From Ralstonia sp. UNC404CL21Col (lineage in GTDB: Bacteria; Pseudomonadota; Gammaproteobacteria; Burkholderiales; Burkholderiaceae): a stretch of DNA of 64,000 nt. This document shows, piece by piece, positions 45,960 through 54,976 of this stretch. A program made the translations under genes and the position numbers. Positions within the stretch are counted from its first letter, which is position 1. Every line of letters begins with the position of its first letter. The notes under the pieces are model-generated. The model had not been told where the DNA came from and did not search any database. It saw only the letters and a program-made list of their open reading frames with translations. Location of the stretch: contig NZ_KK211140.1 of NCBI RefSeq assembly GCF_000620465.1, positions 499,964 through 563,963 of the forward strand, written 5' to 3'.

Positions 45960-48536
45960 ATGCCTACCTCGCCCGCTTCTTCTTCGCCCAGGACCCAACA
46001 TTCCGCCACGCACGAACACAACGTGCCGTCGGTGGAATCGTCCGCGAGGTCGTCCGGTCCTGAGTCGGGCACTTCCACGGTCCCCTCCGGGTCCTCCACC
46101 GCTTCCGTCGTTCCCATGCCGTCATCCGCTTCCGGCTCCGGCCCCGCGTCGCCCCGTACGGGCGCGCCGAACTTGCCTGATCCGCGTGGTGCCGACTTGG
46201 TGGGGGAGCGGGCAGCCCTGCCGCCCAAATCGCATAAAGGTGCAAGCGCCGACGCGCCCGCGCCGGCTGCCAAGCCGGAGAGCGGCGACACGCTGTTCAT
46301 CGATGCGGTGCTGGAGCAGACCTATCGGCATTTGTTCGGCCCGACTTCGCAGCCGGCCGCACCGCCGCGCCAGCAGGTCGTCTCCATTTCGGGGCTGACC
46401 GAAAAGCTGTCGTATCTGAAGCCGGCCGATCTGAAGCTGGTGAAGGAAGCCTTCCACTTTTCCGACGAGGCGCATCTCGGGCAGTACCGCCAGAGCGGCG
46501 AGCCGTACATCACGCATCCCGTGGCCGTGGCAGAGATCTGCGCGGGCTGGAAGCTGGATGTGCAATCGATCATGGCAGCGCTGCTGCACGACGTGATTGA
46601 AGACCAGGGTGTGACCAAGAGCGAGCTGGCCGAAAAGTTCGGCCCCAAGGTCGCGGAACTGGTCGACGGCCTGACCAAGTTGGACAAGCTCGAATTCCAG
46701 AGCCGCGAGCAGGCGCAAGCCGAGAGCTTCCGCAAGATGCTGCTCGCGATGGCGCGCGATGTGCGCGTGATTCTCGTCAAGCTCGCCGACCGTACGCACA
46801 ACATGCGCACGCTCGACCACGTGCCGCCGGAAAAGCGGCGCCGCATTGCCGGCGAGACGATGGAGATTTACGCGCCGATCGCGCACCGCCTTGGCCTGAA
46901 TACGACATATCGGGAACTGCAGGAATTGAGCTTCCGTATCGGTTCGCCGTTCCGGTATGCCACGTTAGAGAAGGCGGTGAAGGCTGCGCGCGGCAATCGG
47001 CGCGAAGTCGTGAGCCGCATTCTTGAAACGGCGCAGCGTGCGCTGACCGACGCGGGCATCCCGGCCGAAATGACCGGGCGCGAAAAAACGCTGTACAGCA
47101 TCTACCGCAAGATGCACGACAAGCAGCTGTCGTTCTCGCAGGTGCTGGATGTGTATGGCTTTCGCGTAGTGGTCGACACGCAGATGCAGTGCTACATGAC
47201 GATGGGTGCGCTGCACAGCTTGTACAAGCCGATGCCCGGCAAGTTCAAGGATTACATCGCCATCCCCAAGATCAACGGTTATCAGTCGCTGCACACGACG
47301 CTGGTGGGGCCGTTCGGCACGCCGGTCGAGTTCCAGATCCGCACGCGCGAGATGAACCAGATTGCGGAAGCCGGCGTGGCCGCGCACTGGATGTACAAGC
47401 AGCACCACGACGAGCCTGATCGCGCACAGCAACAAGCGCATCAGTGGCTGCAATCGTTGCTCGACATTCAGAGCCAGACGGGCGACTCGCAGGAGTTTCT
47501 TGAGCACGTCAAGATCGACCTGTTCCCCGATGCGGTCTACGTGTTCACCCCGAAGGGCGAGATCCGCGCCCTGCCGCGCGGCGCCACGGCGCTGGACTTT
47601 GCGTACGCAGTGCACAGCGATCTGGGCAACCAATGCGTGGCAGTCAAGATCAACAACGAGCTGCTGCCGCTGCGCACGGAGCTGAAAAACGGCGACATCG
47701 TCGAGGTGGTGACGGCGCCGTACTCGAAGCCCAACCCGGCGTGGCTCACGTTCGTGCGCACGGGCAAGGCGCGCGCGGCGATCCGGCATTTCCTCAAGAC
47801 GGCCAAGCTGGACGAGGCGATTCAACTGGGCGAGCGTCTGCTCGAACAGGCGCTGCGGCAGATCGGCATCGACATGAAGGCCGTATCCGCGCAGGTGTGG
47901 GATCGCGTCGTGCAGTGGACGGGCAACAAGGCGCGCGAAGACGTTTTTGCGGATCTCGCGCTCGGCCGCCGCGTGGCCGCGGTGGTGGCGCGCCGCCTCG
48001 AAATCCTCCTGCAGGAAGGCGGGCACGAGGGCGACGAAGCCTTGATGGCCGCTGTACACACCTTCACCGGCGACGAGGCGCCGGCCGTTACCGTGAGTGG
48101 CGACGAAGGCATGGCGATGGTGTTCTCTTCATGCTGCCGCCCGATTCCCGGCGACCCGATCGTCGGCTATATCGGCAAGGGCGAAGGCTTGCAGATCCAC
48201 GTGCAGGAATGTCGCGTGGCCAAGCGTCTGCATGGCAAGGATCCGGAGCATTGGATTGACGTCATGTGGGCTGAGCACACGACACGCGCCTTCGATGTGT
48301 CGATCAAAGTGCTGGTGCGCAATACGAAGGGCATTCTGGCGCGCGTCGCCGCCGACTTGACGTCGGCTGATGCCAACGTGGCACACGTGTCGATGGAGCA
48401 GGAGGGCGATCAGGAAGCGACGTACATGACGTTCCTGATCCAGGTGCATGACCGCGTGCACCTGGCCGATGTGATGCGCGCGCTGCGGCGCAACCCGGAT
48501 GTGATTCGTATTACGCGAGATCGCGGCCTGGATTGA
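45960..48536 (+). CDS. spoT: Bifunctional (p)ppGpp synthetase/hydrolase with a long N-terminal extension
   Basis: The roughly 858-residue RelA/SpoT protein has, in order, an HD hydrolase domain (AALLHDVIED; LADRTHNMRTL), a synthetase domain (GREKTLYSIYRKM; YGFRVVVDT), a TGS domain (VFTPKGEIRALPRGATALDFAY) and an ACT domain at the end (LVRNTKGILARVAADL). Both catalytic halves look intact, so it should make and break (p)ppGpp. The first 140 residues or so before the HD domain are Ser/Pro/Gly/Ala-rich and seem disordered, which is unusual. I start at the ATG at 45960; an in-frame TTG at 45912 is possible. Confidence 0.93.
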   Translation: MPTSPASSSPRTQHSATHEHNVPSVESSARSSGPESGTSTVPSGSSTASVVPMPSSASGSGPASPRTGAPNLPDPRGADLVGERAALPPKSHKGASADAPAPAAKPESGDTLFIDAVLEQTYRHLFGPTSQPAAPPRQQVVSISGLTEKLSYLKPADLKLVKEAFHFSDEAHLGQYRQSGEPYITHPVAVAEICAGWKLDVQSIMAALLHDVIEDQGVTKSELAEKFGPKVAELVDGLTKLDKLEFQSREQAQAESFRKMLLAMARDVRVILVKLADRTHNMRTLDHVPPEKRRRIAGETMEIYAPIAHRLGLNTTYRELQELSFRIGSPFRYATLEKAVKAARGNRREVVSRILETAQRALTDAGIPAEMTGREKTLYSIYRKMHDKQLSFSQVLDVYGFRVVVDTQMQCYMTMGALHSLYKPMPGKFKDYIAIPKINGYQSLHTTLVGPFGTPVEFQIRTREMNQIAEAGVAAHWMYKQHHDEPDRAQQQAHQWLQSLLDIQSQTGDSQEFLEHVKIDLFPDAVYVFTPKGEIRALPRGATALDFAYAVHSDLGNQCVAVKINNELLPLRTELKNGDIVEVVTAPYSKPNPAWLTFVRTGKARAAIRHFLKTAKLDEAIQLGERLLEQALRQIGIDMKAVSAQVWDRVVQWTGNKAREDVFADLALGRRVAAVVARRLEILLQEGGHEGDEALMAAVHTFTGDEAPAVTVSGDEGMAMVFSSCCRPIPGDPIVGYIGKGEGLQIHVQECRVAKRLHGKDPEHWIDVMWAEHTTRAFDVSIKVLVRNTKGILARVAADLTSADANVAHVSMEQEGDQEATYMTFLIQVHDRVHLADVMRALRRNPDVIRITRDRGLD

Positions 48537-48553
48537 GGCTTCCGGGCGAAAGC

Positions 48554-48588
48554 AAAAAAAGGCGAGGCCGCGGGGCTTCGCCTTTTTT
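48554..48588 (+). terminator. Rho-independent terminator after the rel gene
   Basis: GGCGAGGCC and GGCTTCGCC pair (one G-U) around GCGG and are followed by TTTTTTG. It lies 18 bases after the rel stop. Confidence 0.85.
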
Positions 48589-48660
48589 GTTCATGGTCCG
48601 CTTGCCGTACACACAACAGCGCGTTGACGTAGCGCTGCATGCGAGTCCGACGTGGACAAA

Positions 48661-48694
48661 AGAAAAGGGCTTCCATTTCTGGAAGCCCTTTTCA
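48661..48694 (-). terminator. Terminator of the tRNA-Arg gene
   Basis: AAAAGGGCTTCC pairs perfectly with GGAAGCCCTTTT over a 6-base loop. It is read on the minus strand just after the tRNA and ends in T-rich sequence. It could also work on the plus strand. Confidence 0.8.
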
Positions 48695-48708
48695 TTCTCG
48701 TATTAGGT

Positions 48709-48785
48709 TGGCGCGGCTGGCAGGATTCGAACCCACGACCCCTTGGTTCGTAGCCAAGTACTCTATCCAACTGAGCTACAGCCGC
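48709..48785 (-). tRNA. tRNA-Arg (anticodon ACG)
   Basis: The minus strand gives GCGGCTGTAGCTCAG, the anticodon loop CTACGAA (ACG), the T arm GTTCGAATC and an encoded CCA (48711-48709). The length is 77 and the acceptor stem is well paired. Confidence 0.96.
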
Positions 48786-48799
48786 AACCGAGAAATGAG

Positions 48800-48827
48800 A
48801 TTATACAGAGATTTTCTGTCTTGTGAA
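48800..48827 (-). promoter_or_regulatory. Promoter of tRNA-Arg
   Basis: On the minus strand TTCACA (48827-48822), a 16-bp spacer and a perfect TATAAT (48805-48800) lie 15 bases before the tRNA. Confidence 0.65.
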
Positions 48828-48843
48828 CCCCCTTCTTCACTTT

Positions 48844-48872
48844 TTCTTCGAGAGGGGCCAACTTTCTATAAT
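48844..48872 (+). promoter_or_regulatory. Candidate promoter of greB
   Basis: A perfect TATAAT at 48867-48872 lies about 30 bases before the greB start. The -35 (TTCTTC at 48844, 17-bp spacer) is weak. Confidence 0.5.
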
Positions 48873-48900
48873 GGAGCCTTGATCCACCGTGGCTTCCATC

Positions 48901-49464
48901 ATGAACAAGGCTTTCGTCCGGGAAGATTCCGGCGATGACGAAGACGATCTGCCCGAAGGCGCCGCGCCCTTGCCGCCGGGTTCCAAGAACTACATCACGC
49001 CCGCCGGCTACGAGCGTTTGCGCACTGAGCTGATGCACCTGATCGACACCGAGCGGCCCGAAGTGGTCGGCATCGTGTCGTGGGCCGCGTCCAACGGCGA
49101 TCGCTCTGAAAACGGCGACTACCTTTACGGCAAGAAGCGTCTGCGCGAGATCGATCGCCGCATCCGCTTTCTTACGCGCCGTATCGAGAAGGCCGAGGTT
49201 GTCGACGCCAGCTTGCAGGGCGACAACGATCAAATCTTCTTTGGCGCGACCGTCACCTACGCCAACCAGCGCGGTGAAGAGACGACCATCACCATCGTCG
49301 GCATGGACGAGGTCGATCTGGACATCGGGCACGTGAGCTGGATCTCGCCGATTGCGCGCGCGCTCATCAAGGCGCGCGAAGGCGATACGGTGCCGCTGCG
49401 CACCCCCACGGGTGTCGAGCAGATCGACATCCTTGAAGTCAAATATCCGCCGCGCTCAGCATGA
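48901..49464 (+). CDS. greB: Transcription elongation factor GreB
   Basis: The 187-residue Gre factor rescues backtracked RNA polymerase by stimulating transcript cleavage. The coiled-coil tip carries the acidic residues (NGDRSENGDYLYGKKRLREID), and the C-terminal FKBP-like domain follows. An N-terminal acidic extension (REDSGDDEDDLPEG) before the usual start of homology is somewhat long. The ATG at 48901 is preferred, while a GTG four codons upstream is possible. Confidence 0.95.
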   Translation: MNKAFVREDSGDDEDDLPEGAAPLPPGSKNYITPAGYERLRTELMHLIDTERPEVVGIVSWAASNGDRSENGDYLYGKKRLREIDRRIRFLTRRIEKAEVVDASLQGDNDQIFFGATVTYANQRGEETTITIVGMDEVDLDIGHVSWISPIARALIKAREGDTVPLRTPTGVEQIDILEVKYPPRSA

Positions 49465-49473
49465 GTTGTGTCC

Positions 49474-50307
49474 TCACGCCGGGTGGCCGAGGCAGTAGGC
49501 ACCGAAGGCGATGACGGAGCAGGCCGACAGGCGCCGCGCGGTGAGCGACTCCTTCAGGAAAAGTCGGCCGAGCAGCGCGGCAAATACCACCGACGTTTCG
49601 CGCAGGGCCGACACAGGCCCCATCGGCGCGAGCGTCACTGCCCAGATGACGATGCCGTAGGCGATGAGCGAGACCACGCCGCCGCCAAAGGTCTTGAGTG
49701 TGTTTGAGTCGCGCAGATCGATGTTCAGCGGGCCTTTCCACACGCGATAGAGCAGCACCATCGGCAGGCCGTCGAGCATGAACAACCATGCCGAGTACGC
49801 ATTCGCATTGCCGGCGGCCCGTGCGCCGATGCCGTCGCACACCGTGTAGCACGCGATGAATACGCCCGTGCTGAGCGCGGCCAGCGTCGAGCCAAGATCG
49901 GCCTTGCGGCCGCGCGCCAGACTGAGAATGCCGCCGCTGACCAGCACCACGCCCGCGAGTGCAATTACGCCCGGCATTTCACCGGCGAAGAGCGAAGCGC
50001 CCACCGTGACGAGCAGCGGTGATGAGCCGCGCGCGATCGGGTACACCTGCCCGAACTCCCCAAACCGATACGCGCGTGCGAGAAACACGTTGTAGCCGAC
50101 ATGCAGCACCGCGGACAGCGCCACATAGGGCCATGCAGCCGGTGCCGGCAACGGCAATGCAATCGCCATCGGTATTGCGGCCACGCCCGAGGCCAGCGTC
50201 ATCAACGTGATGGCGCGCAGTCGGTCGGAGCCGCTTTTCAGCAGTGCGTTCCACGAGGCATGAAGCAGGGCGGCGCAGAGAACCAGGGCGATGACGGCGG
50301 GGGTCAC
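49474..50307 (-). CDS. DMT-superfamily (EamA) transporter
   Basis: The 277-residue membrane protein has about nine to ten helices in two EamA repeats (LLHASWNALLKSGSDRL near the start; MGPVSALRETSVVFAALLG in the second). The substrate is unknown. It is convergent with greB and divergent from a GcvA-like LysR gene across 156 bp, so that regulator may control it. Confidence 0.82.
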   Translation of the reverse strand: MTPAVIALVLCAALLHASWNALLKSGSDRLRAITLMTLASGVAAIPMAIALPLPAPAAWPYVALSAVLHVGYNVFLARAYRFGEFGQVYPIARGSSPLLVTVGASLFAGEMPGVIALAGVVLVSGGILSLARGRKADLGSTLAALSTGVFIACYTVCDGIGARAAGNANAYSAWLFMLDGLPMVLLYRVWKGPLNIDLRDSNTLKTFGGGVVSLIAYGIVIWAVTLAPMGPVSALRETSVVFAALLGRLFLKESLTARRLSACSVIAFGAYCLGHPA

Positions 50308-50463
50308 GGTGACGATATGCGCGGAGCGCGAAAGTGAAAATCGGGTCGATTTTTCTCACTCGATGCTGGATCGGCGAGAGCAGGAAGGCCACAGCGTAGC
50401 GCCGTATAGTGCGCTCAACAATCGATATATACTGACTCGATCTGTGCAAAAAATTCACGCGAT

Positions 50464-51381
50464 ATGCGCAAGCTGCCCCCTCTGAATGCCGTGCGCGCCT
50501 TTGAATCGGCGGCGCGCCATCTGAGTTTTACGCGCGCAGGCGAAGAACTGAACGTCACGCATGGCGCGATCAGCCGTCAGATCCAGGCGCTGGAGGCGTG
50601 GCTGGGTGTGCCGCTGTTTCGTCGGCTGAATCGGCGTGTGGAACTGACCGATGCGGGGCAGCGCTACCTGTCGGAGATTGGCGTGGCGCTCGATCGAATC
50701 AGCACGGCAAGCCAAGCGCTGCGTGACTGCGATGCGGTGCGCATCCTGCGCGTGAACAGCATCCCGACGTTCACGATGCGGTGGCTGATTCCGCGGCTCT
50801 CCACGTTCCAGATGCGCTTTCCGCGCGTCGAGGTGCGGCTGACCACGTCCATCGAAGAGATTGAGGACCTGCCCGATCATTTCGACGTCATCATCCGCGG
50901 CGGGCCGGAGATTCATGCGGGCTTTCAGTCGGGGCGCTTCCTGGACGAGAGCCGTTTTCCGGTGTGCAGCCCGAGGTTGCTGGAGCGCTTGCCGCTCGCG
51001 GCCCCGTCGGACTTGCGGCATCACACGCTGCTGCATTCGGACACGTTGCCTTCGGTATGGCCCAGCTGGCTGGTGCTGGCCGGCGTGCCGAACCTGCGCC
51101 CCGCGCATGCGCTGACGTTCGAGCATTTCTATCTGTCGATTCAGGCCGCCATTGATGGGTTGGGAGTCGCGATGGGGCCATCGGCGCTGATCACGGAGGA
51201 CCTAGAGGAGGGGCGTCTGGTAGCGCCCTTTCCCGATCTCGCGTTAGTGGCGCGCAGCTATTACTGGTACAGCCCGGCGCGCAATCTTGGTGACGACGTG
51301 GTGCAGGCATTTTGTGCGTGGCTTGGTGAGGAACGCCCCAACACGTCACGCAAACGTGAACACATTTCCGGCCTTCGGTAA
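50464..51381 (+). CDS. LysR-family regulator of the GcvA type
   Basis: The 305-residue protein starts with the GcvA-like pattern LPPLNAVRAFESAARHLSFTRAGEELNVTHGAISRQIQALE, listed here in part: the wing helix-turn-helix covers residues 5-64. The effector domain contains the family's FEHFYLSIQAAIDGLGVAMG end section. It is divergent from the DMT transporter gene and may regulate it. The AT-rich stretch 50405-50440 (CGATATATACTGACTCGAT) upstream is the likely promoter and LysR site. Confidence 0.88.
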   Translation: MRKLPPLNAVRAFESAARHLSFTRAGEELNVTHGAISRQIQALEAWLGVPLFRRLNRRVELTDAGQRYLSEIGVALDRISTASQALRDCDAVRILRVNSIPTFTMRWLIPRLSTFQMRFPRVEVRLTTSIEEIEDLPDHFDVIIRGGPEIHAGFQSGRFLDESRFPVCSPRLLERLPLAAPSDLRHHTLLHSDTLPSVWPSWLVLAGVPNLRPAHALTFEHFYLSIQAAIDGLGVAMGPSALITEDLEEGRLVAPFPDLALVARSYYWYSPARNLGDDVVQAFCAWLGEERPNTSRKREHISGLR

Positions 51382-51475
51382 CGGAGGTAACGCCGCGTAA
51401 CACCCTAGAGGCGACGGCGAAACCCGATGCTACGATCCACTCAAGTTCGATGGGTTTGAAAAGGAGGTCCCCAAT

Positions 51476-51907
51476 ATGAAGAAGAATGCATGGATTCTCG
51501 CTTCGTGCCTGGCCGCCGCCGGTGTGGCAAGTGCGATCGCCTTGCCCGCGCAGGCGCAGGTGTCGATCGGTGTGCAGATCGGCCCGACCTACGCGCCGCC
51601 GCCGCCTCAATATGAGCCTGTGCCGGTTCTGCAGCCCGGCTACGTATGGGTGCCGGGTTACTGGCAATGGCGCGATGGCCGCTATGTCTGGCGTCGTGGC
51701 TATCGTGAACATGGCCGACCGGGTTACCACTGGCGCGAGCCGCGTTGGGAGCAGGGTCCGCATGGCTGGCAAATGCGTGACGGAGGCTGGGACCGCGGAG
51801 ACGACGGCCGCTGGCGCGGTCGGGATCGCGACTGGGATCACGGTCGCCGCGATCGAGACGACCGTTACCACTGCCCCCCGGGCCATGCGCGCAAGGGCGA
51901 ATGCTGA
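51476..51907 (+). CDS. Exported YXWGXW-repeat-like protein
   Basis: The 143-residue protein has a Sec signal (cleaved near AQAQVSIG) and a Pro-rich start. Tyr/Trp-Gly repeats follow (GYVWVPGYWQWRDGRYVWR; PGYHWREPRWEQGPHGW), then a charged Arg/Asp/Trp tail ending CPPGHARKGEC. These repeats define small periplasmic or outer-surface proteins of unknown role in Burkholderiales. A near-perfect AAGGAGG lies 9 bases before the ATG, so expression may be high. A strong terminator follows. Confidence 0.85.
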   Translation: MKKNAWILASCLAAAGVASAIALPAQAQVSIGVQIGPTYAPPPPQYEPVPVLQPGYVWVPGYWQWRDGRYVWRRGYREHGRPGYHWREPRWEQGPHGWQMRDGGWDRGDDGRWRGRDRDWDHGRRDRDDRYHCPPGHARKGEC

Positions 51908-51918
51908 TGATGCAATGA

Positions 51919-51947
51919 CAGGCCGGTTATGTACCGGCCTGTTTTTT
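51919..51947 (+). terminator. Rho-independent terminator after the YXWGXW gene
   Basis: CAGGCCGGT pairs perfectly with ACCGGCCTG over a 5-base loop and is followed by TTTTTT. Confidence 0.9.
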
Positions 51948-52011
51948 GCGGGCAAGTCTTTCGACGCCGCGATGGCTGCATGAGAGATTGCGGCGCCTTC
52001 CGGGAGTCAAC

Positions 52012-52317
52012 ATGACAACGGAATCGAACTGGCGCACCGAGCTGTACAAGGACTTCGATGTCTACGTACTGGCCATTCCTCGCGCCGAACGCAAATCGGA
52101 TAAGAGCGGGCAGGGCCCCGCACAGTGGGATTTTGTCGTGCGCATCTGCGAGTCCGGCGCGGACCCGACGGCCGTCGAAACGCTCGTCGCCCATTCGCAT
52201 GACGAGCGTCCGCTGCCCACGCGTGAAGCCGCCGAAGACGCCGGGCTCACGCGCGGCTATGGCTTGATCGACGAATTGCTTGGGCGCAACGCCGTGCAGC
52301 AGTCGATCGATCTCTGA
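52012..52317 (+). CDS. Small cytoplasmic protein of unknown function
   Basis: The 101-residue soluble protein is not one I recognise. It has an apparent strand pair (YKDFDVYVLAIPRA; WDFVVRICESG) and a C-terminal helix (REAAEDAGLTRGYGLIDELL). The pattern loosely recalls the small proteins of the 55-59 kb island (see findings). The ATG at 52012 follows GGGAG. It is convergent with the esterase gene at a distance of 7 bp. Confidence 0.65.
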   Translation: MTTESNWRTELYKDFDVYVLAIPRAERKSDKSGQGPAQWDFVVRICESGADPTAVETLVAHSHDERPLPTREAAEDAGLTRGYGLIDELLGRNAVQQSIDL

Positions 52318-52324
52318 CGTCTGC

Positions 52325-53374
52325 TTACGCCGCGAGCGCTGTATCGCGAATGTGCCTGCGCGCAAATTGCCACCACAGCCACGTCGCATCGGGCCCCGGC
52401 GCGTGGAACGCGTAGCGCGGGTCGCCGCCGCTCCACGCGTGGCCCATGGCGGTGAGTTGGCACAAGCTGACGATGCATTCGCCGTCGCGCATGTCGTTGC
52501 GCAGGACATAGCCGTCGCCGCGCGTGGTGTCGCGCGAGACATGGCCGCCATCGCCCAGATGATTCAGTGCGCGGAATTGTGCCGCCAGTTGCGCCTGATT
52601 GGCCGGGTTGACGGCCTCGTCACGCAGCCCGTGTAGAAGCATCGTCGGCATGCCGGGGTAGGTCGCTACATCGACCACGCTGGAGAGCGCCTCGACAGCA
52701 TCGACCCGTGCCCCGCGTCGCATCAGATTCAATGCAGATGCGGGCGAGCGCGCCACGCCCAGCGCCGGGCCCGAATGCAATGCCAGCGCGGCGAACAGCT
52801 TCGGATGACGCAGCGCCATCAGGCCGGCCAGTCCCGCGCCGGCAGACAACCCCGCCAGATACACACGCGACGGGTCAGCACCGGTTTGTTCCAGGGTTTG
52901 TTCGATCAGTTGAGCAATGCCGTCGGCCTCGCGCGCGCCGGCGTGCTCCGGGTCATACCAGTGCCAGCAGCATTGCGGATGCGCGCGGCGCGGCTGCTCC
53001 GGATACAGCACGATAAAGCCTTCGCGGTCGGCCAGTGCGTTCATACGCGTGCCATGCGCCAGCACTTCGGCCGATTGCTTGCAACCATGCAGCATCACCA
53101 TCAGCGCGGGGGGCTTGCTGCCCCGGAGGGGCGGTGTGTACAGCCAGTATTCCGGCCGGCGCGCTACTACGACAGGCGACTCGGGTTGGTAGATGAATTG
53201 CTCGCGGACGAAGGTGCCCTCGGTGGGGGTAGGACGCGCGCGGCGCGGGCCGTCGCGGCGCGCCGTCGGATTGAGCGGCTTCACCGGCTTCGGTGGCCAT
53301 GACTGGCGGCCGAAGCCTGGCGTGGTCAGGGCGTCGACAAGGCGGGTGATCGATTTCATCCACGAACGGTGCAT
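52325..53374 (-). CDS. PHB depolymerase-family (LpqC-like) esterase
   Basis: The roughly 349-residue alpha/beta hydrolase has the oxyanion region MVMLHGCKQSA, the nucleophile elbow GLSAGAGLAGLMAL (Ser in GLSAG) and a late His in AMGHAWSGG. These match the poly(3-hydroxybutyrate) depolymerase-like esterases. The substrate may be PHB oligomers or another ester. There is no obvious signal peptide, and a Pro/Arg-rich leader of about 50 residues precedes the domain. Two ATGs (53374 and 53359) are equally possible and neither has a good ribosome site. Confidence 0.82.
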   Translation of the reverse strand: MHRSWMKSITRLVDALTTPGFGRQSWPPKPVKPLNPTARRDGPRRARPTPTEGTFVREQFIYQPESPVVVARRPEYWLYTPPLRGSKPPALMVMLHGCKQSAEVLAHGTRMNALADREGFIVLYPEQPRRAHPQCCWHWYDPEHAGAREADGIAQLIEQTLEQTGADPSRVYLAGLSAGAGLAGLMALRHPKLFAALALHSGPALGVARSPASALNLMRRGARVDAVEALSSVVDVATYPGMPTMLLHGLRDEAVNPANQAQLAAQFRALNHLGDGGHVSRDTTRGDGYVLRNDMRDGECIVSLCQLTAMGHAWSGGDPRYAFHAPGPDATWLWWQFARRHIRDTALAA

Positions 53375-53662
53375 GGCGGCGGGGAGGGGAACTCCGATGA
53401 GGGCGATGGTGCCCGTGCTCTCCGAGGAGTCGCAAGTGGTTTCAACGGTAGTAAGACAGTGTGCCAGCGATTTTGTTGCGATGCAGCATTGAAAGTGGGC
53501 GAAGCGCCGCATCAGGGCACAAGTGGAGCGCAAAGTTTGCAATTGAGCGCGACTGTCATGGAGACACCGTTGGTGAGCGGCTACACTGCCGCGACGGGCG
53601 GGCCCTGCAACGGCACGCCTTTCCGCTTTCCCGTTCCCCGTTGTGTACTTATGGAGGTCGTT

Positions 53663-54148
53663 ATGGGTTTTTTTGACTTCATCAAAGAGGCTGGCGAGAA
53701 GCTCTTCCATGGCGCTGCTGCGGCCGCGCCCGCCGATGCGTCAGCAGATGCCGACGCCGCCAAGGCGGCCGACGATGCAAAAGGCCAAGCCATTCAGGAC
53801 TACATCGCGCAGCAGGGCCTGAGTGCCACGGCGCTGTCGGTGCAGGTGGAGGGTGATGCTGCCAAGGTGTTTGGCGTCGCGCCCGATCAAGCTACGCGCG
53901 AGAAGATCATCCTGTGCTGTGGCAACGTCGAAGGCATTAAGTCGGTCGATGACCAGATGTCGGTCAACACCGAGTCGCAAGAATCGCAATGGCACACGGT
54001 GGAGCGCGGCGATACGCTGTCGGCCATCGCCAAGAAGTTCTACGGCGATGCCAACAAGTACCCAGCCATCTTCGAGGCCAACAAGCCGATGCTGTCGAAT
54101 CCGGACAAGATTTATCCGGGGCAGAAGCTGCGTATTCCGGCGGCGTGA
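53663..54148 (+). CDS. kbp: BON-LysM protein, potassium-binding protein Kbp (YgaU)
   Basis: The 161-residue protein starts MGFFDFIKEAGEKLF, has a BON domain at about 50-105 (TALSVQVEGDAAKVFGVA) and a LysM domain at the end (HTVERGDTLSAIAKKFYGD). This is the exact layout of E. coli YgaU/Kbp, a cytoplasmic K+-binding protein. An Ala/Asp-rich linker lies between the start helix and BON. GGAGG 6 bases before the ATG supports 53663. It is followed by a terminator at the edge of the accessory island. Confidence 0.92.
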   Translation: MGFFDFIKEAGEKLFHGAAAAAPADASADADAAKAADDAKGQAIQDYIAQQGLSATALSVQVEGDAAKVFGVAPDQATREKIILCCGNVEGIKSVDDQMSVNTESQESQWHTVERGDTLSAIAKKFYGDANKYPAIFEANKPMLSNPDKIYPGQKLRIPAA

Positions 54149-54174
54149 TTTGGCTGGCGCAGGTGCATCGAAAC

Positions 54175-54200
54175 AAAGGGCCTTCGGGCTCTTTTCTTTT
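54175..54200 (+). terminator. Terminator after kbp
   Basis: AAAGGGCC pairs with GGCTCTTT (one G-U) over a TTCG-like loop and runs into TTTTCTTTT. It marks the end of the core block before the island. Confidence 0.65.
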
Positions 54201-54976
54201 GCCAACGCAGGACGGTCGGGTGAGACACCTGTCGCATTCGCTGCGACGGTTGTCTCGTTCGGTCGCGCTTTGCCGAGACGTCTCCAGATGTGCCGCAATC
54301 TCGCGGTGAATCACCGCAACGCTTTGCCACCTAAGGCCTTTGGAGCATTCTCCATGCATGCGAGCCGCTTGCGTTTGCAGCCGGCACCCCTCTTGCAATC
54401 GCCGGTCAGCCGGCCCAGCAGCCGGACACCGATACGAGAGCAAGAGAAGACTTTGCATGGACCCCTACCGCGGCTTCTTCTGCGGATGGCGGCTTCCAGG
54501 AAGACGGTTTTGACGCCCTGGAGGGTGAGCAGGTCTGCGGCGTGGTCGTACTTGGTCAACGCGCCATCCGGGTAGAGGGTGACGGTTTCCTTGGGCGAGT
54601 GGCTTGGCACGTCGTTGGCGGCCGAGGGAATGGCGCACGGGAGGATGCCGTTGGATGGGTCGCCACTGGGGCAGAGCAGCACGACTTGCTCGCCCTTGGT
54701 GGGCGGGTTCCAGGTGCGGGTGGCGCCGGCGGGCGAGTTCTGCGAGGTCCATGCCTGCAGAGTGCGTGCGCGCGCGAGCCATTCACGCGGTGGCTGTTGT
54801 AGGGGTATGCTTCATCACAGAGCCGGTTTCTTCACCCGCGCATCCAGACGCAACAGGGGCGAAACCGATTCGGTGGGAGTTTTTCACGGGATCGCGTTTG
54901 AACGGATGGAGCACTCCGGGATGCGCCCTTTGGGCGCATTAGTTGCTCTGTCATTGTTGTTGGACCGTGCATCCCT
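54201..54976. other. Left part of the tRNA-Thr island: decayed sequence with a phage V-gene remnant
   Basis: Apart from the tail gene V remnant at 54485-54784, I see no credible gene. The part 54201-54480 holds only short chance frames, and 54785-54976 may contain the promoter of the plus-strand cassette. Confidence 0.5.
54485..54784 (-). pseudogene. Remnant of P2-like baseplate assembly protein gpV
   Basis: In one minus-strand frame the sequence reads ...AGATRTWNPPTKGEQVVLL..., then PSGDPSNGI and LYPDGALTKYDHAADLLTLQG. This matches the middle and end of the P2 gpV family, which forms the phage tail spike/baseplate hub. A stop lies a few codons upstream, and homology ends at about FLEAAI, so both ends are missing. 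It is on the same strand as the R and S remnants to the right, in P2 order (R-S-V). Confidence 0.75.

Noticed and set aside
54201..54480. Search for an attachment-site copy of the tRNA-Thr 3' end at the left border of the island
   Set aside because: No match longer than a few bases to the tRNA 3' end was found by eye, so no att site is annotated.
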